64,000 bases of DNA from UBA993 sp964436815 (GTDB lineage Bacteria; Bacillota; Dethiobacteria; DTU022): the NCBI GenBank assembly GCA_964436815.1, contig CAYTER010000005.1, positions 3,350 through 67,349 of the forward strand. The letters are read 5' to 3'. This document shows, piece by piece, positions 43,776 to 51,480 of the stretch (position 1 is the first letter of the stretch; every line of letters starts with the position of its first letter). Made by a program: the position numbers and the translations under genes. The notes below the pieces were generated by a model that was not told where the DNA came from, made no database searches, and saw nothing but the letters and a program-made list of their open reading frames with translations.

Positions 43776-44786
43776 TTATAAATTCTGCTGACCGGGCTTA
43801 AAATGTGAAAAGGGTTTCATCGCAGTTATCCGATCGACTGTCCGGTGATCAACCAGCACGTGGCTGAGAGTAACCTGATCTTTGATTACAGCCTGTCTGA
43901 GATGGACAGACGGACCGATGATACAGGATGCGCCAATGACCGTCCCGCTTTCAATAACACAAAATGGCCTGATAACCGTATCTTTGGCAATGCTAACTCC
44001 GCTGTCAATCCATGTATTATCGGGATCTTCAATTGTTACTCCTTCATACATCAGCTTATGATTGATCTCTTCTCGCATTATTTTCGACGCTGCGGCCAGC
44101 TGAGCCCGGTCATTGATCCCAAGGCCTTTCCGGTAATCCTCGATCAGGTAGGCGTTAACCGGCAACCCATCGCCACGCATCAGGGTAATAAGATCAGTGA
44201 GGTAATATTCCTGCTGGGCATTGTTATTGGAAAGCAGGGGGAGGTAGCGGCGCAGATGTTTTAAATCAAAACAATAGGTGCCACAGTTGATCTCAGAAAT
44301 CTTTCTGGCAGCTGCATCGGCATCTTTCTCTTCTATTATTCGATCAACCAGGTCATGCTTATCACGGACTATCCGGCCATAGCCGGTAGGATCGGGGACA
44401 TTGGCTGTAGCCAGGGCTGCCACTGCCTGACTGCCGGCTTCAGAAAGGTTTTTTAAGATAGATGCGTCAATCAGTGGCGTATCGCCACAGAGTACTAAGA
44501 GCTTGCCTTCATCAGGCAGCTCTGGCATGGCCTGCATAACGGCATGACCTGTTCCCAGCTGTTCTTCCTGCAGGACATAGCGCCAGCGGTCCCCGAGCTT
44601 CTCCTGGACAAGCGAAGCGCCGTGACCGACGACAACAATGATTTCCGTCGTCAGTACAGCGGCGCTTTCTAAAATATATTCAATTAGCGGCCTGCCGCAG
44701 CAGGGGTGTAGAACTTTCGGCAGTGCCGATTTCATTCTTTTACCTTCGCCTGCTGCCAGTATAACTGCTGCGCTTGTTGCCATCAT
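43776..44786 (-). CDS. glmU: GlmU-like UDP-GlcNAc pyrophosphorylase, C-terminal domain truncated
   Basis: 336 residues versus about 455 for bifunctional GlmU. The N-terminal uridylyltransferase is intact: AVILAAGEGKRMKSALPKVLHP, EEQLGTGHAVMQA, LCGDTPLID, INCGTYCFD. The left-handed beta-helix begins (TVIRPFCVIESGTVIG) but ends at KPFSHFKPGQQNL, matching the PFAHIRP point where the acetyltransferase catalytic part would start. Only about 100 bp separate the stop from prs, so the rest is deleted, not frameshifted. It would make UDP-GlcNAc from GlcNAc-1-P only, unless another acetyltransferase exists. GGGAGG precedes the ATG. Confidence 0.9.
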   Translation of the reverse strand: MMATSAAVILAAGEGKRMKSALPKVLHPCCGRPLIEYILESAAVLTTEIIVVVGHGASLVQEKLGDRWRYVLQEEQLGTGHAVMQAMPELPDEGKLLVLCGDTPLIDASILKNLSEAGSQAVAALATANVPDPTGYGRIVRDKHDLVDRIIEEKDADAAARKISEINCGTYCFDLKHLRRYLPLLSNNNAQQEYYLTDLITLMRGDGLPVNAYLIEDYRKGLGINDRAQLAAASKIMREEINHKLMYEGVTIEDPDNTWIDSGVSIAKDTVIRPFCVIESGTVIGASCIIGPSVHLRQAVIKDQVTLSHVLVDHRTVDRITAMKPFSHFKPGQQNL

Positions 44787-44869
44787 TAGAACCTCCCTGC
44801 TGAAACCTTCATGCAGTCATTATACTAAAGGCCCATCAGAGAGGCAAAGAGTCTTTCAATCTTTCAATC

Positions 44870-45145
44870 TCAGGCTTCCATCAGCTGACCTGACAGCTCA
44901 ACCTCGTAAGCTTCCAGAACTGATTGCTGAAGTAGTTTACGTGCTTCAGAGGTAATCGGGTGAGCGATATCCCTGAACCCGCCTCCAGGCATTCTCCTGC
45001 TTGGCATGGCCACGAACAAACCATTGTTGCCTTCAATAATCCTGACATCGTGAACCACAAACTGATCGTTTAAAGTTACGGATACGATCGCTTTCATTTT
45101 TTCGTCCTGGGTTATTCTCCTGACCCGCACATCGGTCACTCTCAT
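44870..45145 (-). CDS. spoVG: SpoVG regulator protein
   Basis: 91-residue RNA/DNA-binding regulator. Complete family sequence: RVTDVRVRRITQDEKMKA, VVHDVRIIEGNNGLFVAMPSRR and FRDIAHPITSEAR. Start at 45145 follows GAGGCGG; the frame opens six codons earlier but those are not in the family. SpoVG occurs in non-sporulating Bacillota too, so it does not indicate sporulation. It lies 84 bp before the shortened glmU gene, as in B. subtilis. Confidence 0.95.
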   Translation of the reverse strand: MRVTDVRVRRITQDEKMKAIVSVTLNDQFVVHDVRIIEGNNGLFVAMPSRRMPGGGFRDIAHPITSEARKLLQQSVLEAYEVELSGQLMEA

Positions 45146-45240
45146 AGAAATCCGCCTCTTCACAGTTGATTAGTCGGCGAAAGCAGCCCATTACTAATGG
45201 TTCTCCTGGCCGATTTTAAACAATAAGCTTTTTGAACCTG

Positions 45241-45279
45241 ATAAAAAAATTGCTGCAGCACTTATCAGTCAGCAGCAAT
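45241..45279 (-). terminator. Terminator after the nucleotidyltransferase gene
   Basis: ATTGCTGC (45249-45256) and GCAGCAAT (45272-45279) pair, with further partial pairing inside; on the minus strand TTTTTTTAT follows. The 130 bp between it and the gene end is strikingly AT-rich. It probably ends the ispE transcription unit ahead of spoVG. Confidence 0.75.
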
Positions 45280-45412
45280 GATTATTGAATTATATAAACA
45301 TATTAATTTATATATTTCAATTTTCCAATCAAATTATTTGTATATTTTCGGAAGCCGAGGTGCGATTTTTCGCATATTTTTAAGAAACAGGGCATCTGGT
45401 CGTCCAAATGCT

Positions 45413-46162
45413 CTATAAAAGCTTTCTGACCTGTTCCAGATCGCTTGGCTTATCAACATCAAGACCGATTTCAGCACAATCGCACTGTACTGCCCGCGCT
45501 TTCATATCCAGGAGACGCGAGAGAAATTGTTCCAGATCTTTTAGAGAAAGGGTTTTGAAAAAATATTTCAGGATCAGGGTGAACGGTAATATACGCAGCA
45601 GCTTAAGCGGTTTTTTACGGTAAGAAATAAAGAGCTCGAGGCGATCACGGCTTCTGATAAACCAGCTTGGGCTGATCAGACCGATATTCCCGCCGGTGAC
45701 CGGGCCCTCTTTCAGCCGGACATAAGTCCGCTCAGTATCCGGGTAACTGTTCAGGCAGGTTTGCTCGCTCAGGACCGGATAGTAGAGATCAGCATCGTGA
45801 GGAGCGCAGAGATTAATGAATTCTTCAACAACAGCTGCGTTCAGCATTGGTATATCACCGGTCACTACCAGGCAGGGGCGGTTCTGGTTAGCCATCTGAA
45901 GCGCAGCAGTTATGTTTTCAAGCATAGAATCACCCTCACCGGCCACCATGATCTGGTACCCATTACTTTGCAGTGCTTTCAGCTCCACTACCGGACCGGT
46001 AACGATAATCTTTTCGATTGAGGGAGCATCCTCCAGCGCCTTTAATATATATGAAATCAGCGGCCTGTTGTTGATGGGAATAAAGGCCTTATTAACTACC
46101 CCTTCCAGCTCAGCCAATGGATCGGCCTTGCCGCCTCCTGCTAAAACCAATGCATCAAACAT
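45413..46162 (-). CDS. MobA-like nucleotidyltransferase family protein
   Basis: 249 residues with a GT-A nucleotidyltransferase fold: ALVLAGGGKADPL, NKAFIPINNRPLISYIL, and VVTGDIPMLN as the metal-binding region near 99-108. The first loop lacks the usual R-x-G-x-x-K signature (here GGGKADPLAELEG), so it is not an ordinary sugar-nucleotide enzyme. Substrate unknown. Start at 46162 with GGGAGTG, overlapping the ispE stop by 8 bp. It takes the place of purR and yabJ in the B. subtilis order. Confidence 0.75.
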   Translation of the reverse strand: MFDALVLAGGGKADPLAELEGVVNKAFIPINNRPLISYILKALEDAPSIEKIIVTGPVVELKALQSNGYQIMVAGEGDSMLENITAALQMANQNRPCLVVTGDIPMLNAAVVEEFINLCAPHDADLYYPVLSEQTCLNSYPDTERTYVRLKEGPVTGGNIGLISPSWFIRSRDRLELFISYRKKPLKLLRILPFTLILKYFFKTLSLKDLEQFLSRLLDMKARAVQCDCAEIGLDVDKPSDLEQVRKLL

Positions 46163-47048
46163 GATGATCACTCCCGCCATTATTTTCAGTCCAACAGAGA
46201 TAAGCCCTGGCCCCTGCCTCTTCCACCGCTCTCAGGGCCAACGTAGCTTCTGCCAGGTAGTCAAAGAGCATGAAAAGAGTTGGGCCGCTGCCTGACAGCA
46301 GTGAAATAAAGCCCACATTTCTCAGCTGCTGCCTTAATTGTTTATACGGCAGTGCCAGAGGCAGATTAACCGTTTCCAGGGTGTTGGTTAGTTTGCTGGT
46401 TACCCATTGCCGTATGTCTTTTCTGCTGCCGCTTCTGATTGCTTTGATCAACAGATCGAGTGAAGGCTGGCCCAGCAGCTTGTGATCGAACCCGCTATAG
46501 GCAGCCGCTGTGGAAATTTTTGCGCCTGGCGGCAAAGCTAATACAACCCAAAAGAAAGGGCTGCCAGGCAGTTTTTCCAATATTTCGCCCCTTCCCCTGG
46601 CCAGAGCCGTTCCACCCTGCAGGCAAAACGGAACATCCGAGCCAAGTTTTGCACCGATTTCAAGCAGTTCAGACCACCTTAGGTTCAGCTTCCAGAAAGC
46701 ATTCAGGCCTTTTAAAGTTGCGGCTGCATCAGCGCTGCCTCCGGCCAAACCGGCTTCAACCGGAATGTTCTTATACAGCTTAAGATTAACCCCCGGCATT
46801 TTCCGGCCGGCCATTTCTTCAAGGATCGCGGCCGCCTTCCAGACCAGGTTTTCCCGGCTGCAAAGCGCAGGGTCAGTGCAGTTGAATGTAAAACCCGATT
46901 CAGCAACCTGCTCGATTAACAACAGATCTGACAGGGAAATCTGCTGCATTACGGTCTCGATATCGTGATAACCGTCAGCTCTCTTTCCACATATTGTAAG
47001 TCCTAAATTTATCTTGGCCGGAGCCCTGACTAACATTTGTTGCACCAT
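46155..47048 (-). CDS. ispE: 4-diphosphocytidyl-2-C-methyl-D-erythritol kinase
   Basis: GHMP-family kinase of the non-mevalonate isoprenoid pathway; phosphorylates CDP-ME at the 2-hydroxyl. 297 residues: VRAPAKINLGLTICGKRADGYH at the N-terminus, ATP loop VEAGLAGGSADAAATLKGL near 95-113, and LLSGSGPTLFMLF near 260. Starts at an ATG just after the nicotinate PRTase stop with a poor ribosome site, suggesting translational coupling. Confidence 0.95.
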   Translation of the reverse strand: MVQQMLVRAPAKINLGLTICGKRADGYHDIETVMQQISLSDLLLIEQVAESGFTFNCTDPALCSRENLVWKAAAILEEMAGRKMPGVNLKLYKNIPVEAGLAGGSADAAATLKGLNAFWKLNLRWSELLEIGAKLGSDVPFCLQGGTALARGRGEILEKLPGSPFFWVVLALPPGAKISTAAAYSGFDHKLLGQPSLDLLIKAIRSGSRKDIRQWVTSKLTNTLETVNLPLALPYKQLRQQLRNVGFISLLSGSGPTLFMLFDYLAEATLALRAVEEAGARAYLCWTENNGGSDHHV

Positions 47049-47050
47049 GA

Positions 47051-48091
47051 TCAGCCGATCTTTTGTAAACGTGGATTTTCAGTCAGACCGGGAATACGGC
47101 CTCTTTTAGCCAGCGGTTTGCCTTCAACTTCTTTAAGATCCATCGTCATATCAATAGCCGGTTCCCTGGAAATATAGCTGCCAACACCAAAGGCATCAGC
47201 TCCGGCTTCACCAAGTTGAGTAATTCGTTCCGGGGTTAAGCCGCCTGAGACGACTATCCGGACCTGGTTAAAACCAGCCTGATCGAGCCGCGCTCTTGTT
47301 TCTTTTACCAATCCGGCGGTGACACCGCCCCGCTCCCCGGGGGTATCCAGCCTTATCCCGTCGAGTTTCCCTCTCAGCGCAACAGCCAATCGCAAAGCTT
47401 CCTCGGCTTCATCTTTAAAGGTATCAACCAGGATAATCCGCGGAGTATCGCTGTCCACATAAAGGTCGTAAGCCTTGGCCAGCTCAACCGTGTCGCCGGC
47501 GATCAGAAAAGCGGCATGAGGAACTGTGCCAACTGGTTTTTGGCCCAACAACACGGCTCCTAATACGCAGCTGCAGGCATCGGCCCCGCCAATTATTGCC
47601 GCCCGCTCCATTACCGGGGCAACAGCAGGATGCAGATGCCTGGCGCCATAGCAGATTACTCTTTTTTCACCCGCTGCCTGCTTGCAAATACGGGCTGCCG
47701 AAGCCCAGGCACTGGAGCTTGACAGGATACCCAGCAAAGCAGTCTCGTAAATACCAAAATCACTGTAACGCCCCCGAATCCGCATCACAACTTCCTTTTC
47801 ATCCATGGTTGCGCCTTCCGGAAGAGCCTTTATCTCGAGATTTTTGTTCCTCAGTAGATACAAGGATTCATCAATCCCGGCGACCACACCGCTGCGGGAT
47901 GAAAAGATTTCAGCCGTAACAACAGTATCGCCAAGCTCCATCTCGGCCAGCAGTTCCCTGGTCCTTACAAAATAGATATCGCTGGTTAAACCTTTATCAA
48001 TTTCTTCCCCGGTGGCCGCAAAATATCTTGCACCGGCATCAACCGTTAAAGATGCTACTTCTTTTAGGGTTATAAAGCTTCTGTCGCTCAT
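47051..48091 (-). CDS. Nicotinate phosphoribosyltransferase
   Basis: 346-residue short-form NAPRTase for NAD salvage (nicotinate + PRPP to nicotinate mononucleotide). Type II PRTase barrel features: TSDIYFVRTRELL, FSSRSGVVAGI, GARHLHPAVAPVMERAA, and late VSGGLTPERITQLGEAGADAFGVGS, the phosphate-binding end of the barrel. The short archaeal/clostridial form rather than the PncB long form. It sits between veg and ispE, in place of sspF. Confidence 0.88.
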   Translation of the reverse strand: MSDRSFITLKEVASLTVDAGARYFAATGEEIDKGLTSDIYFVRTRELLAEMELGDTVVTAEIFSSRSGVVAGIDESLYLLRNKNLEIKALPEGATMDEKEVVMRIRGRYSDFGIYETALLGILSSSSAWASAARICKQAAGEKRVICYGARHLHPAVAPVMERAAIIGGADACSCVLGAVLLGQKPVGTVPHAAFLIAGDTVELAKAYDLYVDSDTPRIILVDTFKDEAEEALRLAVALRGKLDGIRLDTPGERGGVTAGLVKETRARLDQAGFNQVRIVVSGGLTPERITQLGEAGADAFGVGSYISREPAIDMTMDLKEVEGKPLAKRGRIPGLTENPRLQKIG

Positions 48092-48180
48092 CCATCTCCT
48101 CCGAGTCTAATTAATATTCAGCTTCAAGCGTTTTCTACAATTTGTTGCTTAATCCTGCCGGATAATTTCCGGACAAAATT

Positions 48181-48211
48181 AAAAAAACCGGATTTAAAAA
48201 ATCCGGTTTTT
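48181..48211. terminator. Strong hairpin after veg (bidirectional)
   Basis: AAAAAACCGGATTT (48181-48194) and AAATCCGGTTTTTT (48198-48211) are exact complements with a 3-nt loop; T-runs end the structure on both strands. It closes the veg unit 35 bp after its stop codon. Confidence 0.9.
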
Positions 48212-48245
48212 TAATCATAGCCGGGGGACTTAACCGGCAGTCTCG

Positions 48246-48512
48246 CTAGAGACCGACAGTACGCCTTAAATCCCCTTCATCGAAGCTAAGTTCCACTGTT
48301 TCAGTAAGAACGTCAGCATAACTGAAGGATAAACGCTGAAAATAATTATTTTCATCGACCCTGACAATAAAAATAGAGGGGTAGGTGCTTTCCAGTATGC
48401 CTTCCTTCTCGTAGGTTTTTCTTCTGCCGCGGTTTGCTCTCAGCTTGATCGGCTGCCCGAGGTGTGACTCAAGCTTCTTACGGATTTCAAATAGGACATC
48501 TTTAGCCACCAT
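48246..48512 (-). CDS. veg: Veg family protein
   Basis: 88-residue Veg protein, a small Bacillota factor linked in B. subtilis to biofilm matrix expression and expressed highly in growth. Family features: VLFEIRKKLESHLGQPIKLRANRGRRKT (in parts), ILESTYPSIFIV and RLSFSYADVLTETVEL. Own terminator downstream. In B. subtilis veg follows yabG; here a DUF458 gene takes that place. Confidence 0.95.
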   Translation of the reverse strand: MVAKDVLFEIRKKLESHLGQPIKLRANRGRRKTYEKEGILESTYPSIFIVRVDENNYFQRLSFSYADVLTETVELSFDEGDLRRTVGL

Positions 48513-48633
48513 TTAAAACCACCTTATTAGTATTCTGATAGGGATTATAACATAATAACTGCCTTTAAGTCAAGAAATAGGGCAAAATACGGCAAATACC
48601 GGGGCAGAGAGGGTAAAATAGAATTTTTCAGGA

Positions 48634-49110
48634 TTATTTGGTAAAACGGTCGGCAACTGTTGTTGCTCCATAAGAATATGGCTTAATACGTGCCTCATAA
48701 CCGCTGCCGATCACCATACCGACCACCTCTTTGATAATGTCGCGGGTTTCACCCTTTTCGCCGACATCGAGGTGAATCTCCACGTTGAGGTGGCAGTCGC
48801 TATTTTGCGCTAACAGTTCCGTTAAACGGGTTGCTACCTCAAGGCTGAGAAAAGTTTCATAGTAGATTCGCTGCCGCAAACTCTCCATGTAACGCGTCTT
48901 CTGCTTGTGATAGTAAAACCGCCCGCCTTTTCCGATCCGGTGCACTACAACAGCAGTGACAAAAATTACAGATTCGTTAAGAAATGAGTGGGAATCTGTG
49001 CCGATAATCAGTTTATAGGAGTCATCAGGGAATTCATTAGTGTAGGCGACAAGACTTTCAAAAAGCTCCTGAAACGAAACCTGACCCTTTGAGGGACTGG
49101 TAAAATACAT
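48634..49110 (-). CDS. DUF458 / YkuK family protein
   Basis: 158 residues of a family with an RNase H-like fold and no firm function. Seen: FTSPSKGQVSFQEL at the start, LIIGTDSHS with acidic residues typical of the fold's metal site, VVVHRIGKGGRFYY, and DVGEKGETRDIIKEVVGMV. It lies between ksgA and veg, where B. subtilis has the spore-coat protease gene yabG. Same strand, 25 bp after ksgA. Confidence 0.85.
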   Translation of the reverse strand: MYFTSPSKGQVSFQELFESLVAYTNEFPDDSYKLIIGTDSHSFLNESVIFVTAVVVHRIGKGGRFYYHKQKTRYMESLRQRIYYETFLSLEVATRLTELLAQNSDCHLNVEIHLDVGEKGETRDIIKEVVGMVIGSGYEARIKPYSYGATTVADRFTK

Positions 49111-49135
49111 TTAACCGGCGACCTTTCGGCATGGT

Positions 49136-50017
49136 TTATTGATGATTATTATAGATTATCCGGGTAAGCTTTGCAAACTGCTCCACATCCAGCTCTTCGG
49201 CACGGGCCTTCTGTGCTACCCCCACCGTTGACAGTACTTCATTCAACTGTTCGCGCGAACCGGGTAATATTCTTTCCAGGTTATTTAACAAGAATTTACG
49301 TCGTTGCCTGAAAACACCCTCTACTATTGTCCAAAACAGAGGTTCCTCATCTGCCCTCAGAATACGCTGACGCGGAAGAAGCCTGATTACGGAAGACCCA
49401 ACTTTAGGCTTAGGCCAAAAAACATTATTACTGACATCATAAAGAATTTTACCGGTTGTATAATATTGGCATAACACTGACAAAGCTCCGTAGTTGCCGG
49501 TACCCGGAAGAGCTACCAGGCGTTGGGCAACCTCCTTTTGCAGCATTAACAAAGCAGCCTGGAAAGGAAAGTTTTCTTTGAGGATTGAAAATAAAAAGGG
49601 GCCGGAAATTCCGTAAGGCAGATTTGAAACTAGTTTTACTGCTGTACCCCGGCCAAAGTTTTCTTTAATCAGATCCTGCCAGCTCTGCTTCAGGGCATCG
49701 GCCTGTTTAATCATTACCTCTTCCCGTTCATTAAAAATTTCCTGCAGCAGGTGGACCAGGCCGCGATCGACCTCAAGAGCCAGAACTTTATAGCCGTCTT
49801 CAGCTAAAAGAATCGTCAGCGCTCCTGCGCCCGGGCCGATTTCAAGTACTGATTTACCCGGGATAGCTTCAATGTCAGCTACTATTTTTCGGGCAATGTT
49901 GGCGTCAATTAGAAAGTTCTGCCCCCATTGTCGCCTGGGACTAAGCTTATGCCCGGCAAAAAGTTCCCGCAGCACCCGTGGGGAAGTTACATCCGGTTTA
50001 TTGGTCAGCCCGCTCAA
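49136..50017 (-). CDS. rsmA: 16S rRNA dimethyltransferase (RsmA/KsgA)
   Basis: Dimethylates two adjacent adenosines near the 3' end of 16S rRNA during 30S maturation. 293 residues: RQWGQNFLIDANIARKIV, SAM loop VLEIGPGAGALTILLAE near 54-70, LEVD, and catalytic NLPYGISGPFLF near 130. TTG start at 50017 behind AAGGAGG. The rnmV gene that commonly precedes it is absent. Confidence 0.96.
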   Translation of the reverse strand: MSGLTNKPDVTSPRVLRELFAGHKLSPRRQWGQNFLIDANIARKIVADIEAIPGKSVLEIGPGAGALTILLAEDGYKVLALEVDRGLVHLLQEIFNEREEVMIKQADALKQSWQDLIKENFGRGTAVKLVSNLPYGISGPFLFSILKENFPFQAALLMLQKEVAQRLVALPGTGNYGALSVLCQYYTTGKILYDVSNNVFWPKPKVGSSVIRLLPRQRILRADEEPLFWTIVEGVFRQRRKFLLNNLERILPGSREQLNEVLSTVGVAQKARAEELDVEQFAKLTRIIYNNHQ

Positions 50018-50274
50018 AAGACGTTCCTCCTTGATTTTGATTCAGGATCATTCTATATCCGGGAGTATATTCAGTCAAACTTCTGATTTCTCATTGTAAA
50101 TGCAAAAATATAATGACAAATCTTCTCCCATGTCATATAATATATTTTACACTAGTAATATTTCACCTCTTTAAGCAAATTGAGCAGGAAAAGGGGGGAG
50201 TTGCACCGAAATAATTAAAATACTGGATTTTTGATTCGCTGCATTTATTATTTTTAAAGGAGGCGTATTATAGG

Positions 50275-50601
50275 ATGGCAGATTTCAAAGCAGTTCTGGA
50301 AAACCTGAATAAAAAGATTGAAGCAGCAGATCCGGCAAAGATGAAAGGGGTCAGTGCAGTTTACCAGTTTGAACTCTCAGGTGATGACGGAGGCGTATTC
50401 CACGCTGCAGTAGATGATGGCAAAGCCACCGTGGTAGAAGCAGCTCACGATAGCCCCAATATCACTATTACCATGACCGCCGAAGATTTTGCCGCCATGC
50501 TGGACGGCAAACTGAATGCAACTTCAGCCTTTATGGCCGGCAAGTTAAAAGTAAAAGGTGATATGTCACTGGCAATGAAACTGCAAAGCCTGCTTGGTTA
50601 A
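50275..50601 (+). CDS. SCP2 sterol-binding domain protein
   Basis: 108 residues comprising one SCP2 domain: VYQFELSGDDGGVFHAAVDDG, NITITMTAEDFAAMLDGKLNAT, and FMAGKLKVKGDMSLAMKLQSLL. The fold binds lipids or other hydrophobic ligands in a cavity; bacterial roles are unclear. AGGAGG lies 11 nt before the ATG. It is alone on the plus strand inside a minus-strand run, with its own terminator. Confidence 0.9.
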   Translation: MADFKAVLENLNKKIEAADPAKMKGVSAVYQFELSGDDGGVFHAAVDDGKATVVEAAHDSPNITITMTAEDFAAMLDGKLNATSAFMAGKLKVKGDMSLAMKLQSLLG

Positions 50602-50650
50602 ATTAACATACAGGCAGGATAAGGCAGCTTAACAAATTTCTAAATGAATC

Positions 50651-50689
50651 AGCGCTTCCCTTAAATTCGGGCAGCGCTTTTTCTTTCTT
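50651..50689 (+). terminator. Terminator of the SCP2-domain gene
   Basis: AGCGCT-T-CCC (50651-50660) pairs with GGG-C-AGCGCT (50669-50678) and is followed by TTTTTCTTTCTT. It lies 50 bp after the stop and just before the converging tatD end. Confidence 0.88.
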
Positions 50690-50693
50690 AGTT

Positions 50694-51473
50694 CTATTGA
50701 TCAACGAGCTGATCCGAAAACAGGCGGATTGCATTAAGATAGACTTGTTTCGCCAACTGGTTAAAATCAATTTCCAGGGCAAGAGCTACACGTTCATAGG
50801 TAAGTTTCACATAGGCCGGTTCGTTTCTTTCACCACGGTAGGCCTGCGGGGATAAATAGGGAGCATCGGTTTCAATCAGCAACCGATCCGCGGGGATAAA
50901 ACGCAGCAGATCGCGCAGGTTATGGGAGCGGGCATAAGTTACAGGTCCGGCGATGGAAATATAGAAGCCGAGATCAAGGCAGGCGTCTAACCAGCTGCGG
51001 TCACCGGAAAAACAATGCATAACCCCAGCGGGACTGGGCAGTGTTTCCTCTTTTAAAATCCTCAGTGTTTCAGCATAAGCGTCGCGGCTGTGCACGATTA
51101 AAGGTTTGCCTACCTGTAGGGCCAGGCGAATCTGTTGGCGAAAAACCTGCTCCTGTTCGGCGCGGGGTGAAAGGTTTCGGTAAAAATCAAGCCCCATTTC
51201 ACCGACCGCAAGAACCGATCGCTTCGATGCCAGTCCTGTTAACTGCTCCAGCCAATCATTTTCAACCTTGGCTGCACCATGTGGGTGGATACCAACCGAG
51301 GCACTCACCTGGCTGTACTTTTTGCTTAACTCAATTGATCGGTAAGAGCTTCTCAGGTCGGTACCGGCATTGAGGACCGCGACCACTCCCGCTTCTTCAG
51401 CCCGGCTCAGAACCTGTTCCAGGTCTTTTTTATACTGGGGAAAATCAAGGTGAGCGTGAGTGTCAATTAGCAT
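50694..51473 (-). CDS. tatD: TatD family deoxyribonuclease/hydrolase
   Basis: 259-residue TIM-barrel metal hydrolase (YabD in B. subtilis), with 3'-5' exonuclease activity in studied members. Metal motifs: LIDTHAHLDFPQY, SVGIHPHGA, VGEMGLDFYR, VHSRDAY, MHCFSGD and LLIETDAPYLSP. ATG at 51473 chosen because the protein then begins with the family's MLIDTHAHLD; an open extension reaches into metG. 7 bp after metG, so co-transcribed. Confidence 0.94.
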   Translation of the reverse strand: MLIDTHAHLDFPQYKKDLEQVLSRAEEAGVVAVLNAGTDLRSSYRSIELSKKYSQVSASVGIHPHGAAKVENDWLEQLTGLASKRSVLAVGEMGLDFYRNLSPRAEQEQVFRQQIRLALQVGKPLIVHSRDAYAETLRILKEETLPSPAGVMHCFSGDRSWLDACLDLGFYISIAGPVTYARSHNLRDLLRFIPADRLLIETDAPYLSPQAYRGERNEPAYVKLTYERVALALEIDFNQLAKQVYLNAIRLFSDQLVDQ

Positions 51474-51480
51474 ATCCAAA

